Positions 30,800-41,100 of a DNA stretch of 64,000 nt are shown here, piece after piece. The notes below the pieces were generated by a model. The model saw only the letters and a list, made by a program, of their open reading frames with translations, was not told the DNA's origin and did no database searches. The position numbers and the translations under genes were made by a program. The first letter of the stretch is position 1; each line of letters begins with the position of its first letter. Source of the stretch: UBA10649 sp963700745 (lineage in GTDB: Bacteria; Actinomycetota; Actinomycetes; S36-B12). The stretch spans positions 310,001 to 374,000 of the forward strand of contig CAVOYT010000009.1 in NCBI GenBank assembly GCA_963700745.1. The letters are read 5' to 3'.

Positions 30800-31038
30800 T
30801 AGGGCTGCGTGACCGAGCTGATGGCCCGACCCAGGACCGCGGTCAACTGGTCATCGGCCACGAGCCAGATGGCCGTCACCAGTCCAGCCGTCATGACCGC
30901 GACCAGGACCCAGCCGGGAACGTCGCCCCGATCGTCGCGCAGGTATCGGCCGGCGACGAGCTCGCGCCACCGACGGACCATCGTGGTGCAGGACACGCGA
31001 CCGCGAGCGCGGTCGTGGTGATTCTCGGATCCAGTCAT
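30799..31038 (-). CDS. Small pilin-like single-helix protein (Flp/DUF4244-like)
   Basis: 79 residues. A basic cytoplasmic start precedes RDDRGDVPGWVLVAVMTAGLVTAIWLVADDQL, one helix near the C-terminus. Position between tadC and tadE is where the major Flp pilin or a DUF4244 protein sits in actinobacterial tad loci. The usual Glu5 of Flp pilins is missing: after RG the sequence reads DVPGW. It may be a divergent pilin or an accessory protein. ATG 31038 is chosen because GGAAGG lies nine bases before it. Confidence 0.6.
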   Translation of the reverse strand: MTGSENHHDRARGRVSCTTMVRRWRELVAGRYLRDDRGDVPGWVLVAVMTAGLVTAIWLVADDQLTAVLGRAISSVTQP

Positions 31039-31085
31039 GGACGACCTTCCTGTCAAGCCCCGGATGCGTCCGGCGGCGGGTGGTG

Positions 31086-31991
31086 TCAGGGGACGACGAT
31101 GCGCAGCGCCTGCAGGCCGGGATAGACCGCGACGAGCACGATGCTGGGCAGGACGAGGAAGACGATGGGCACGAGCATCAGGACGTCCTTGCGTCCGGCC
31201 AGCTCCATGAGCCGCCGCCGGTCGGCGGCCCGGGCGTCCGCGGCCTGCGCGCGCAGCACCTCCGCGAGCGGCGTACCCCGCTCCAAGGCGACGAGGATGG
31301 CCTCGGCGAGACGCTGGACCGATGCGAGACCGATGCGGTCTGCCATCGCCCGCAGGGCCGCGTCGATCGAACGCCCACTGCGCACCTCGTTCACGGCCTG
31401 AGTCACCTCCGACCCCAGTGGTCCGGTCATCGTCGTGGCGGCCGACTCAAGGGCGGGGACCGGAGACGCTCCAGCGGCGACGGCCAGCGCCAGCAGGTCG
31501 GCCAGGGTCGGGAGTTGCGCCTCGATCGTCCGCTGCCGGACTCGCACGTCACGTCGCAGGGATGCGTCGCAGGCGGCCCATCCCGCCACGGCGCCGCACC
31601 CACCCAGAATCACCAGACCCAGCGCAGACGAGCCACCGACTGCCAGGAGAACGGCGACGGCCAGTCCGCCGGCGGCGCCCAGAGCCGACCACACCAGTCG
31701 CTCGAGTCGGTACTGGCCAGGGCCCGCCCGACGGCCGGCCCGCTGCAAGCGAACGGCGCTCTCGCGGTCGCCCGACGGGGTGTGGGCTGCCGGCGACCGG
31801 ACGAGCTCGAGCAGCAGTGAGGGCACGTCTCCCGGGCCACGGCCCACGCTCTCGGCCGCCAGCGCTCCGACGAACGGGCCGATGCGATCGGCCAGTCGGG
31901 GCGGACGGCGGGCGGCGACCCAGGAGACGACCAGCAGCACACCCATCCCCGCGAGCAGTCCGGCGGCAGCGCCCCCCGGCGACGCGATCAC
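31086..31991 (-). CDS. tadC: Tad pilus inner-membrane protein TadC
   Basis: 301 residues, type II secretion F-domain protein. N-terminal helix (GLLAGMGVLLVVSWVAA), a central pair, then the T2SSF domain with LPTLADLLALAVAAGASPVPALESAA and GRSIDAALRAMADRIG, and a C-terminal helix ending LMLVPIVFLVLPSIVLVAVYPG. Pairs with TadB as the assembly platform for Flp pili. GTG 31991 overlaps the tadB stop (GTGA). Confidence 0.85.
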   Translation of the reverse strand: MIASPGGAAAGLLAGMGVLLVVSWVAARRPPRLADRIGPFVGALAAESVGRGPGDVPSLLLELVRSPAAHTPSGDRESAVRLQRAGRRAGPGQYRLERLVWSALGAAGGLAVAVLLAVGGSSALGLVILGGCGAVAGWAACDASLRRDVRVRQRTIEAQLPTLADLLALAVAAGASPVPALESAATTMTGPLGSEVTQAVNEVRSGRSIDAALRAMADRIGLASVQRLAEAILVALERGTPLAEVLRAQAADARAADRRRLMELAGRKDVLMLVPIVFLVLPSIVLVAVYPGLQALRIVVP

Positions 31992-32854
31992 GAGGCCACC
32001 CGTTCGTCTGCGGGCAGCCGACCGATCCGCATCATCACCGCGTAGGCGAGGGCGGACATCAGTGCAGCGGTGACGAGAACGGCCGCACCCGCCATCGTCG
32101 AGTAGGCACGAGCGGCATCCGGTCGGGTGCACAGGAAGGCCAGCGTCAGCCACGGAGCCGCGACCGCCATGCGGGCCGCCGCCACGGTCCAGCTCTGCCT
32201 CGCGTCGATCTCCCCGCGGGTGCGGGCCTCCTCCCGGAGCATCGCCCCGAGCGTGCGCAGAACTGCGCCGAGGTCGGTCCCGCCGAACTCGCGGGTCATC
32301 CGCACCGCGGCGACCACCCGGTCCGCGACCGGGTCCGCCAGCCGATCCTGCAGCACGTCGAGGGCGCGCTCCAGGGATCCGGTGGCTCGGTACTCGATGC
32401 CGAAGGCCGAGAAGGCGCTCCGCAGGGCAGGGGGACCGGATCGACTCAGGTCGCTGAGGGCCTCCGGCAGCGACATGCCGGCCCGCACCGCTGACACCAG
32501 CGTGTCCACGGCATCCGGCCACTCGGCCCGCAGGGCTCGGCGTCGCGCCGCGACCCTGCGACGCAGGAGCACGATGGGGGTCAACGCGGCAGTCACGGCC
32601 GCGAGGGCCCCGGCGATCGGCAGTCCGGTGACGACGAGCGCGAGGACCCCGGCAAGGAGACCCGCGAGGACGCAGGAGGCGAGGACCCCGGACGCCGACG
32701 TGCGAGGAAGGTCGGCCGCCCGAATGAGGCGGGCGAGTCCGCGATCCGTCCTAGACGGGGCCGATCGCGGGTGCCTGATGGCCATCCCGATCAACAGGAG
32801 GCCGCACGCAGTGCCCATCCCCAGCAGCGCCCCAAGGGAAGCGGAGGCGCTCAT
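31988..32854 (-). CDS. tadB: Tad pilus inner-membrane protein TadB
   Basis: 288 residues. T2SSF domain with WPDAVDTLVSAVRAGMSLPEALSDLS and FGGTDLGAVLRTLGAMLREEARTRGEIDARQSW, flanked by helices (VLALVVTGLPIAGALAAVTAALTPIVLL; MAGAAVLVTAALMSALAYAVMM). Platform partner of TadC and of the TadA ATPase. It overlaps tadA by four bases. Confidence 0.87.
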   Translation of the reverse strand: MSASASLGALLGMGTACGLLLIGMAIRHPRSAPSRTDRGLARLIRAADLPRTSASGVLASCVLAGLLAGVLALVVTGLPIAGALAAVTAALTPIVLLRRRVAARRRALRAEWPDAVDTLVSAVRAGMSLPEALSDLSRSGPPALRSAFSAFGIEYRATGSLERALDVLQDRLADPVADRVVAAVRMTREFGGTDLGAVLRTLGAMLREEARTRGEIDARQSWTVAAARMAVAAPWLTLAFLCTRPDAARAYSTMAGAAVLVTAALMSALAYAVMMRIGRLPADERVAS

Positions 32855-34077
32855 GGCGTCCGACGGGCGCCTGGGGACCCGCCCAAGAGGGAGCCGAGGT
32901 CGAAGCCGTGCCGCCGGAACCGATCCTCATGCGGCGGGAACCCGCCGGCGCGGACGAGGCCCTCTTCGCGGTCGCTGAAGATCTCGGCCATCTCGACGAC
33001 CCCGGACTCGACCCGCCCGGACACGGCGGCGATCTCGCGCACGGTCCGCGAACCCGAATGGTCCGTCGCGAGGTGCACGACGAGGTCGACGCAACCGGCC
33101 ACGGTCGGCACGACGAAGTCCGCGGAGATGTTCTGCCCGGCGAGCAACGGCAGCGTGCACAGCTTCGTGACGGCCTCGCGCGCGCTGTTCGCGTGGAGGG
33201 TCGCCAGAGAGGGCATGCCGCTGTTCATCGCGACGAGCAGGTCGAGTGCCTCCGCCTGGCGCACCTCGCCCACCACCAGCCGCGTCGGACGCATCCGCAG
33301 CGCCTCGCGGATCAGCCGACGCAGCGGGATCTCCCCGGTCCCCTCCAGGCTGGCGTCCCGGGTCTGCAGGCCGACCACGTCCGGATGCTGAAGCTCGATC
33401 TCGAACACCTCCTCGCAGGTGATCACCCGCTCGGTCGACGGGACGCAACCGAGCAGCGCATTGAGGAAGGTCGTCTTGCCCGACTGCGTACCCCCGGCGA
33501 CCACGATGTTCAGGCCAGCGATGACGGCCGCCTCGAGGAAGCCGGCCGCCTGCCCGGTGAGCATGCCGAGTCCGACGAGGTCGTCGACGGACCGCGCGCG
33601 CACCACGAAGCGCCTGATGTTCACCGCCCAGTGCTCCCGTGTCACGTCCGGGATCGCCACGTGCAGGCGACTGCCGTCCAGCAGGGCGGCATCGACGAAC
33701 GGGCTGCTCAGGTCCAGCCGACGACCCGAGACACGGAGCATGCGCTCGACGACATCGCGCACCCGAGACTCGTCGAGGACCACGGTCGTCAGCTCGCTGC
33801 GACCGTTCCTTGCGACGAAGACTCGGCCGGGCGCGTTGATCCAGATCTCCTCGACATCAGGATCGTCGAAGAACTGCTGCAGCGGCCCGAACCCCGCCAC
33901 CGCATGGAAGACCGACGTGCCCACGGACGCCGGGTCCTCGAGCAGGCCACCGCCCAGGGCCTCCAGAACCGCCGCGTCGACCAGCTCGCGAATCGCGGTG
34001 GGATCGCGAAGCGGGTCGATCCCCCGCGCACGCACCTGCTCGCGCACCCGCTCCTCGACCACCGCCCCCGGTTCCAC
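32851..34077 (-). CDS. tadA: Tad pilus assembly ATPase TadA (CpaF family)
   Basis: 408 residues. Secretion ATPase that powers Flp pilus assembly. The N-terminal domain includes GFGPLQQFFDDPDVEEIWINAPGRVFV. Walker A GGTQSGKTT spans about residues 195-203 (Lys201). The Asp box (VITCEEVFEIELQHPDVVGLQTRD), Walker B-like RLVVGEVRQAEALDLLVAMNSG and the His box ATLHANSA follow. GTG 34077 is chosen because further upstream the frame only runs antisense to the zinc-ribbon gene. Its 5' 240 bases are duplicated at 37818-38060. Confidence 0.92.
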   Translation of the reverse strand: MEPGAVVEERVREQVRARGIDPLRDPTAIRELVDAAVLEALGGGLLEDPASVGTSVFHAVAGFGPLQQFFDDPDVEEIWINAPGRVFVARNGRSELTTVVLDESRVRDVVERMLRVSGRRLDLSSPFVDAALLDGSRLHVAIPDVTREHWAVNIRRFVVRARSVDDLVGLGMLTGQAAGFLEAAVIAGLNIVVAGGTQSGKTTFLNALLGCVPSTERVITCEEVFEIELQHPDVVGLQTRDASLEGTGEIPLRRLIREALRMRPTRLVVGEVRQAEALDLLVAMNSGMPSLATLHANSAREAVTKLCTLPLLAGQNISADFVVPTVAGCVDLVVHLATDHSGSRTVREIAAVSGRVESGVVEMAEIFSDREEGLVRAGGFPPHEDRFRRHGFDLGSLLGGSPGARRTP

Positions 34078-34140
34078 GCCACGGACGCTACGTCGGCAGC
34101 GACACTGAAGGCCACGGGCAATCGATCGCCTGTGGACAAC
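33834..34140. repeat. Copy 1 of ~307-bp direct repeat (tadA 5' end and upstream)
   Basis: This stretch of tadA 5' coding sequence plus upstream region recurs at 37817-38124 with about nine substitutions by eye (roughly 97 percent identical) and no indels apparent. It marks the left end of the duplicated ~4-kb unit. Confidence 0.92.
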
Positions 34141-34199
34141 CGCCGAGCCGGCGCCAATGAACGTCACGCGGGCGACCTCGACCTGCCTAGGATGCAGGA

Positions 34200-37100
34200 A
34201 TGGCTGACGCGGGCGAGGGGACGTGTCAGGCGTGCGGGAGTCCGTTGCGTCCTGGAGCCCGGTTCTGCGAATCCTGCGGAGCCCCCACTGCACCTCGCGC
34301 CTGCTCGTCGTGCGGCGAGATCCTGACGCCCGAGGCACGGTTCTGCCCCTCGTGCGGGACGCCCGCTGCCGGGTCTGAGACAACCCCGCGGGAGTCCTCT
34401 CGTCGCACCGGTGGCGGAGCGGCGGGTGACCTCCGTCCTGTTCGGCGACCTCGTCGGCTTCACCCCGCTGTCCGAGAGCCGCGACGCGGAGGACGTGCGC
34501 GAGCTGCTCTCGCGCTACTTCGCCGAGTGCCGGACGGTGATCGGACGCTACGGCGGCACGGTCGAGAAGTTCATCGGCGACGCCGTGATGGCCGTGTGGG
34601 GCGTTCCCGTGGCGCACGAGGACGACGCCGAGCGCGCCGTACGCGCCGGACTCGAGCTGGTGCAGGCCATCGCGGGGATGGGCGAGGACGTCGGCGTGCC
34701 TGATCTCGCGATGCGGGTCGGCATCGTCACCGGCGAGGTCGCCGTCACGGTCGGCGCGACCGCCGAGGGCATGGTCGCCGGCGACGCGGTCAACACCGCC
34801 GCGCGGGTGCAGTCTGCCGCCGAGCCGGGCGAGGTGTGGGTCGACGACACGACACGGTCGCTGACCGCGGCTCGATCACGTTCGACGACTGCGGGCAGCA
34901 CGAGCTCAAGGGCAAGGCCGAGCCGATGCGCCTGTGGCGGGCGGGCGCCGTGATCGCCGAGGTCGGCGGCGTCGACGCGTCGACGGCCTCGAGGCGCCGC
35001 TCACCGGGCGGGACCGCGACCTGCGGCTGGTCAAGGAGCTCTTCCACGCGACCGAGGAGACCCGACCGCCCGCGCCTGCGTGGTCCTCGATGGCGAGCCG
35101 GGCATCGGCAAGTCGCGCCTCGCGTGGGAGTTCGAGAAGTACGTCGACGGCCTTACGACGAACGTCTGGTGGCACCGCGGACGCTGCCTGTCCTACGGCG
35201 ACGGCGTCGCGTTCTGGGCGCTGGCCGAGGCCGTCCGCGCACGACTCGGCCTCGTCGAGTCCGACACCGGCGAGCGTCATGGGCGAGCGCCTCGAGCACG
35301 GGCCTCGCGGACGTCGTCGCCGACGACGAGGAGCGCGACCTGGCTGCGCCCGCGGCTCGCCGTGCTCCTGGTGCGAGACGTCCGCAGCGACGTTCACCTC
35401 GCGAGGGACGACCTCTTCGCGGCGTGGACGGCGTTCCTCGAGCGGGTGAGCGGCGACGGCGACCTCCGTCGTCCTCGTGCTCGACGACGCCCAGCACGCC
35501 GACGACGGGCCTGCTCGACTTCCTCGACCACCTGCTGGGCACGGCGCCGCGGCCGGCATCTTCGTCCTCGCGCCTGGCACGTCCCGAGCTGCTGGCCCGG
35601 CGTCCCGACCTGGGCGGCCGCCGCACGACGGTGGTCCGCCTCGACCCGCTCGACGACGCCGCCATGGCGCGCGCTGATCGACGGTCTCGTCGCGGGCCTG
35701 TCGCCGCGAGACACGCGCGATGCCTCGTCGAGCGGGCCGAGGGGGTCCCGCTGTTCGCGGTCGAGACGGTGCGCGCGCTCATCGACCGGGACGCCGTCGT
35801 CCCGCGTGACGGGCGCTACGTGGCGCCCGCCGAGGTACGCGCGTCGACCTCGACGCCGTCGGGGCGCCGGCGTCGCTGCAGGCACTCGTCGCCGCCCGAC
35901 TGGACGCGCTCAGCCCCGGTGGAGCGGCGGGTCGTGGCCGACGCCAGCGTGCTCGGCCGTCGTTCACCCGCGACGGACCTGGCGCCGATCGATCGCCGGC
36001 GATCGAGGAGGACCTCGACGACGTGCTGGCGTCGCTGCAGCGCAAGGAGATCATCGGCGTCCAGCAGGACCGATTCTCCGCAGAACGCGGCCAGTACGCG
36101 CTTCGTCCAGAGCGTCGTGCGCCAGGTCGCCTACGCGACCCAGTCCAAGCGCGATCGCAAGGCTGCGGCATCTCGGCAGCCGAGCGATCTCGAGGGACGC
36201 GCCGGACGCGAACGACGACTGGCTCGTCGTCGTGGCCCAGCACCTGCTCGACGCCGTGGACGCCATCGTCCGCCGAGCGACGACGACGCCGACGACCTGA
36301 CCGCGCGGGCGCGGGACGCAGCTCGAGCGCGCGGCCAGCGCTCGCCCAGTCGCTGGGCGCGCCCGCTCGAGGCGCTTGCGGCTCTACCGACGCCGGCATC
36401 GCGCAGGGCACTGATCGACCCGGCGGATCTCGAGGGCAGACTGCGAGCTGGCGGCTGCACGGACGGCAGGGACGTGAGGCGACTTCCAGGAGCAGGGCGA
36501 CCACGCTGCCGTCGGGCGAGGCCTGCGGACGCTCTCGGCGACGTCGATCGAGCGCAGGACGTGGCCGTTAGTGAGTCAGGCCTGAATCCCAGTCGGCTGC
36601 CTCGATCAGGCCGCTGAGGCCATCGACCTCGCCGAACCCGCGTTGGCGAGGCGCTCTCGACGCGACACCCGGGACGGAAAGAGCGCTTGCTCCGACTCGC
36701 GGGGTGCTGGGCGGTACACGTCGCACTTCGAGCGAGGGCGACACCGATGATGGCCTACAGTTCGCCGAGCGGCGGCTGCTCTTGGCGGAGTCCACGGGCG
36801 ACGCTGGAGGCAGTGGCCATGAGCGCGCATGGCGCTCGGCGCTCCGATACGGGAACATCGGAGCACCGATCAAACCGCACGGGCACTGACCTTGAGCGCG
36901 GTGGAGATCGCTCGCGAGCAACGACCTCCGCGAAGCACACCGCACGCAGCCCTCAACAACCTCGGCAGCGTCCGCAGCAAGCCGAGACCTCGCGGAGGCG
37001 CTCGAGTTCGGTCGCGAGGGCATCGCCGCAGCGCAGCCGGAGCGGTGTCGCCGGGCTTCATCGAGCTTCACGACGACCAACTACTCCGCTCGCGCTATGG

Positions 37101-37822
37101 AACGGCGGTCGCCTCGCGGAGGCGCGCGCCGGCCGGCGAGGCACTACGCAGAGTCACCGTTACTCGCCGGGATCGAAGTACCTGCTCGCCTGCGCTCGGA
37201 CGCCTGGACGAGCGAGGCCCTGGGCGTCCCACCGATGGAGGCCGAGGACGAGGAGGCCACAGACGACGTGAGCGTGACTCGCCTGGCGGGCCGCCCGGGA
37301 TCTGGCGCTGGCGCGGGCCAACGGAACGCTGGCCTGCAATGTCGACGACGCTGGAGGAGTGCCCTGGCCCACACTCCTCGCCTCCAACGGGCTTCGACGA
37401 CGACTTCATGTTCCAGTGGCCCCCGCTGGTCGAGGCAGCACTCGCGGCCGGCGACATCCGCCGTTGGCCGAACGCCTGCTCGCTCCGATCGCCGACGGCT
37501 GGTTCCGGAGTGCTGTCGCTTGCCGTGCGTGCCCAGTTGCCTGCGATTGCGCGGCCTCATCGCAGCCGCCCGTGGTGCGGCTCCGGCGGACGTCGAGGTC
37601 GACCTGCGGGCGGGGATCGTGGAACTGGACGCCTATGGGGCGGTGGGCTACCGCGCTCGGGCGCAGGAGGAGCTGGGCTCCTGGCTGATCACCCAGGGGC
37701 GAGGCAGCGAGGGCCACGAACTGCTCGACACCGCCCGGGCGACCTACGAGCAGATCGGTGCGGCCGGCTGGCTGGCGCGGCTGGACGCCACGCGGCCAAC
37801 CCCCCAGACAGCCGATCGTTGA
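34200..37822 (+). pseudogene. Zinc-ribbon / adenylate cyclase / AAA ATPase / TPR protein, eroded copy 1
   Basis: Paralogue of the gene at 38186. The N-terminus (TCQACGS, RFCESCG, CSSCGE, RFCPSCG) carries four CxxC pairs; then a class III cyclase domain (VLFGDLVGFTPLSES; EKFIGDAVMAVWG; VAGDAVNTAARVQ), an ATPase (VVLDGEPGIGKSRLAWEFEKYVDGL) and a TPR-like end (AQEELGSWLITQGRG; ELLDTARATYEQIGAAGWLARLDA). Frame changes are so frequent, above all from 35270 to 37570, that no reading frame spans more than about 240 residues of matching protein. Substitutions versus copy 2 also rise towards the 3' end. Genuine decay plus sequencing error are both possible. Confidence 0.75.
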
Positions 37823-38124
37823 TCCAGATCTCCTCGACATCAGGATCGTCGAAGAACTGCTGCAGCGGCCCGAACCCCGCCACCGCATGGAAGACCGACG
37901 TGCCCACGGACGCCGGGTCTTCGAGCAGGCCACCGCCCAGGGCCTCCAGAACCGCTGCATCGACCAGCTCCCGAATCGCCGTGGGATCGCGGAGCGGGTC
38001 GATCCCCCGCGCACGCACCTGCTCGCGCACCCGCTCCTCGACCACCGCCCCCGGTTCCACGCCACGGACGCTACGTCGGCAGCGACACTGAAGGCCACGG
38101 CCAATCGAGCACCTGTGGACAACT
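37817..38124. repeat. Copy 2 of ~307-bp direct repeat
   Basis: Near-identical to 33834-34140, offset 3983 bases. Its left edge coincides with the stop codon of cyclase copy 1: the CGTTGATCC here is shared with tadA and resembles CGCTGATCC at the end of cyclase copy 2. It records the junction of a tandem duplication. Confidence 0.92.
37818..38060 (-). pseudogene. Truncated tadA 5' fragment
   Basis: Encodes only the first 81 residues of TadA (EPGAVVEERVREQVRARG through DPDVEEIWIN) from a GTG equivalent to 34077. It then runs into the 3' end of cyclase copy 1 in antisense and lacks Walker A and everything after. Cannot yield a functional ATPase. The rest of the gap 37823-38185 holds only the matching tadA upstream DNA and the divergent start region of cyclase copy 2. 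Confidence 0.88.
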
Positions 38125-38185
38125 CGTAGAGGAGTCAGCAGCGAACTGGGTGCGGACGTTTCCCCACGTGGCTATCGTCTTCCGG

Positions 38186-41100
38186 ATGGGGGAACCCGGA
38201 GTGGCGGCGTGTCAGGCGTGCGGGAGTCCGTTGCGTCCTGGAGCCCGGTTCTGCGAATCCTGCGGAGCCCCCACTGCACCCCGCGCCTGCACGTCGTGTG
38301 GCGAGATCCTGACGCCCGAGGCACGGTTCTGCCCCTCGTGCGGGACGCCCGCTGCCGGGTCTGAGACAACCCCGCGGGAGCCTCTCGTCGCACCGGTGGC
38401 GGAGCGGCGGGTGACCTCCGTCCTGTTCGGCGACCTCGTCGGCTTCACCCCGCTGTCCGAGAGCCGCGACGCGGAGGACGTGCGCGAGCTGCTCTCGCGC
38501 TACTTCAGCGAGTGCCGGACGGTGATCGCCCGCTACGGGGGCACGGTCGAGAAGTTCATCGGCGACGCCGTCATGGCGGTCTGGGGCGTTCCCGTCGCGC
38601 ACGAGGACGACGCCGAGCGCGCCGTGCGCGCCGGACTCGAACTGGTGCAGGCCATCGCGGGGATGGGCGAGGACATCGGTGTGCCCGAGCTCGCGATGCG
38701 CGTCGGCGTCGTCACCGGCGAGGTGGCCGTCACGGTCGGCGCGACCGCCGAGGGCATGGTCGCCGGCGACGCCGTCAACACGGCCGCGCGCGTCCAGTCG
38801 ACCGCGCGGCCCGAGCAGGTATGGGTCGACGAGAGCACGCGGTCACTGACGTTCTCCGCCATCTCGTACCACGACGAGGGCACCCACCCGCTGAAGGGCA
38901 AGGCGGAGCCCATGCACCTGTGGCGGGCGCGGGCCGTGATCGCCGAGGTCGGCGGCGGCCAGCGGGTCGACGGCCTCGAGGCCCCGCTCACCGGACGGGA
39001 CCGCGACCTGCGACTGCTGAAGGAGCTGTTCCACGCCACCGAGGATTCCGACCAGCCCCGCCTGCTCGTCCTCGATGGCGAGCCGGGCATCGGCAAGTCA
39101 CGCCTGACGTGGGAGTTCGAGAAGTACATCGACGGCCTGACGGCGAGTGTCTGGTGGCATCGCGGCCGCTGCCTGTCCTACGGCGACGGCGCCGCGTTCT
39201 GGGCGCTGTCCGAGGCCGTCCGCGGACGACTTGGACTCGTGGAGTCCGACACCGGCGCCGTCATCGGCGAGCGACTTGGAGCAGTGGCTCACGGACCGCG
39301 TGGGTGACGAGAGCGAACGCGACTGGCTGCGACCACGTCTGTCCGTGCTCCTGGGCGAGACGTCCACGGCGACGTTCACGCGCGAGGATCTCTTCTCGGC
39401 CTGGACGGCGTTCTTCGAGCGCGTGGGCGGTGGCGATCCTGTCGTGCTCGTGATTGACGACGCCCAGCACGCCGACGATTCGCTGCTCGACTTCGTCGAC
39501 CACCTGCTGAGCACGGCGCGCTTCGGCATCTTCGTTCTCGCCATCGCACGACCAGAGCTGCTGGATCGGCGACCCGGACTCGGGGGCCGGCGCACCTCCG
39601 TGATCCGCCTCAGTCCACTCGACGATGCCTCCATGTCGGCGCTTGTCGACCGACTCGTGCTGGGGCTGTCTCCCGGACACGCGGACGGCTCTGGTCACGC
39701 GTGCCGAGGGCATCCCACTGTTCGCGGTCGAGACTGTTCGTGCCCTGATCGACCGCGATGCCGTCCTCCCCCGCGACGGTCGCTACGTCGCGGCCGACGG
39801 GGTCGATGCGAGCCTCGATGGGCTCGGCGCGCCGGCATCGCTGCAGGCTCTGGTCGCCGCTCGCCTCGATGCGCTCACGGCGGAGGAACGCCGCGTCGTG
39901 ACCGACGCCAGTGTGCTGGGACATTCGTTCACCCGCGACGGACTGGTGGCGATCGATCCGACCATCGATGCCCTCGACGACGTGCTCGCCTCGTTGCAGC
40001 GCACGCGAGATCATCGGCGTCGTCCAGGACCGACGATCCGCAGAGCGCGGGCAGTATCACCTTCGTGCAGGGCGTCGTCCGCCAGGTCGCCTACGCGACG
40101 CAGTCCAAGCGCGACCGCAAGGCCCGACACCTCGCCGCCGCCGACGTACCTCGAGGGGCTCGTCGACGAGAACGAGGACCTGTCGATCGTGGTGGCCCAG
40201 CACCTGCTCGACGCCGTGGATGCCTCGTCGCCAGGCGACGACGACGTCGACGAGCTGACGACGCGGGCGCGCGAACACCTCGAGCGCGCGGCCCAGCGCT
40301 CGGCCGCTCTTGCCGCGCCGATCGAGGCCGTCCGGCTGTACCGAGCCGCGCTTGAGCGCGCGAGTGAACCACGGGATCTCGGCCGCCTCAACCTCGCTGC
40401 CGCCCGAGCCGCCATGCATGGCGGCGACTACGAAGGCGCTGTCGACCACGCCGCCGGTGCCGCGGCTGCCTTCGACCGGGCGGGCGACGAGATCGACGCT
40501 GCTGTTGCCGTCGGGATTCAGGCCGTGAACCTGCGATTCCTTGGCCACACGGCTGAGGCCATCGACCTGGCCCGCCCGCGCTGGGACGCCTTGGAGAACC
40601 AGGCCGGCGCCGAACGGGCGCTGCTCGAACTCGCGGGGCCGCTGGCGAACGCCCTGTTCGACCGCGGTGACCTGGAGGAGGCCTATGCGCTTCGCCGAAC
40701 GCCGTCTGCTGCTGGCCGAGGCGACCGGCGACCTCGAGTCCGTGGCGATGGCCTTGATCATGCTCGGCGTGCGGTACGGCAACGGCGGAGCCCCCATCAC
40801 CGGACTCGCGGCCTGACCGAGTTGGCGGCACAGCATCGCCCGGGAGAACGACCTCAGCGTCCCGCTCGCCAACGCCCTCAACAACCTGGCGTCGATCCTC
40901 GTCAGCCGCGACCTGCCCGCCGCGATCGAGGTCGCGCAGGAAGGCCTCGAGGTGGCCAGGCGGGCGTCGACGGCCGGTCACGTCGACTACACGACGATCA
41001 ACTACCTGCTGGCACTGTGGAACGCGGGCCGGCTCGCCGAACTCCGGACCGGCCTCGAGCATGCGAGGGACTCGGTGACGCTGCCGTTCATCGCGGCCGG

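Noticed and set aside
34078..34617. Upstream extension of tadA to 34617
   Set aside because: It is antisense to the zinc-ribbon CxxC codons of cyclase copy 1, and TadA proteins begin near GTG 34077.
33834..38124. Transposon or integron as cause of the duplication
   Set aside because: No transposase, integrase, terminal inverted repeats or target-site duplications around the repeat ends; short homology at the junction is enough to explain it.
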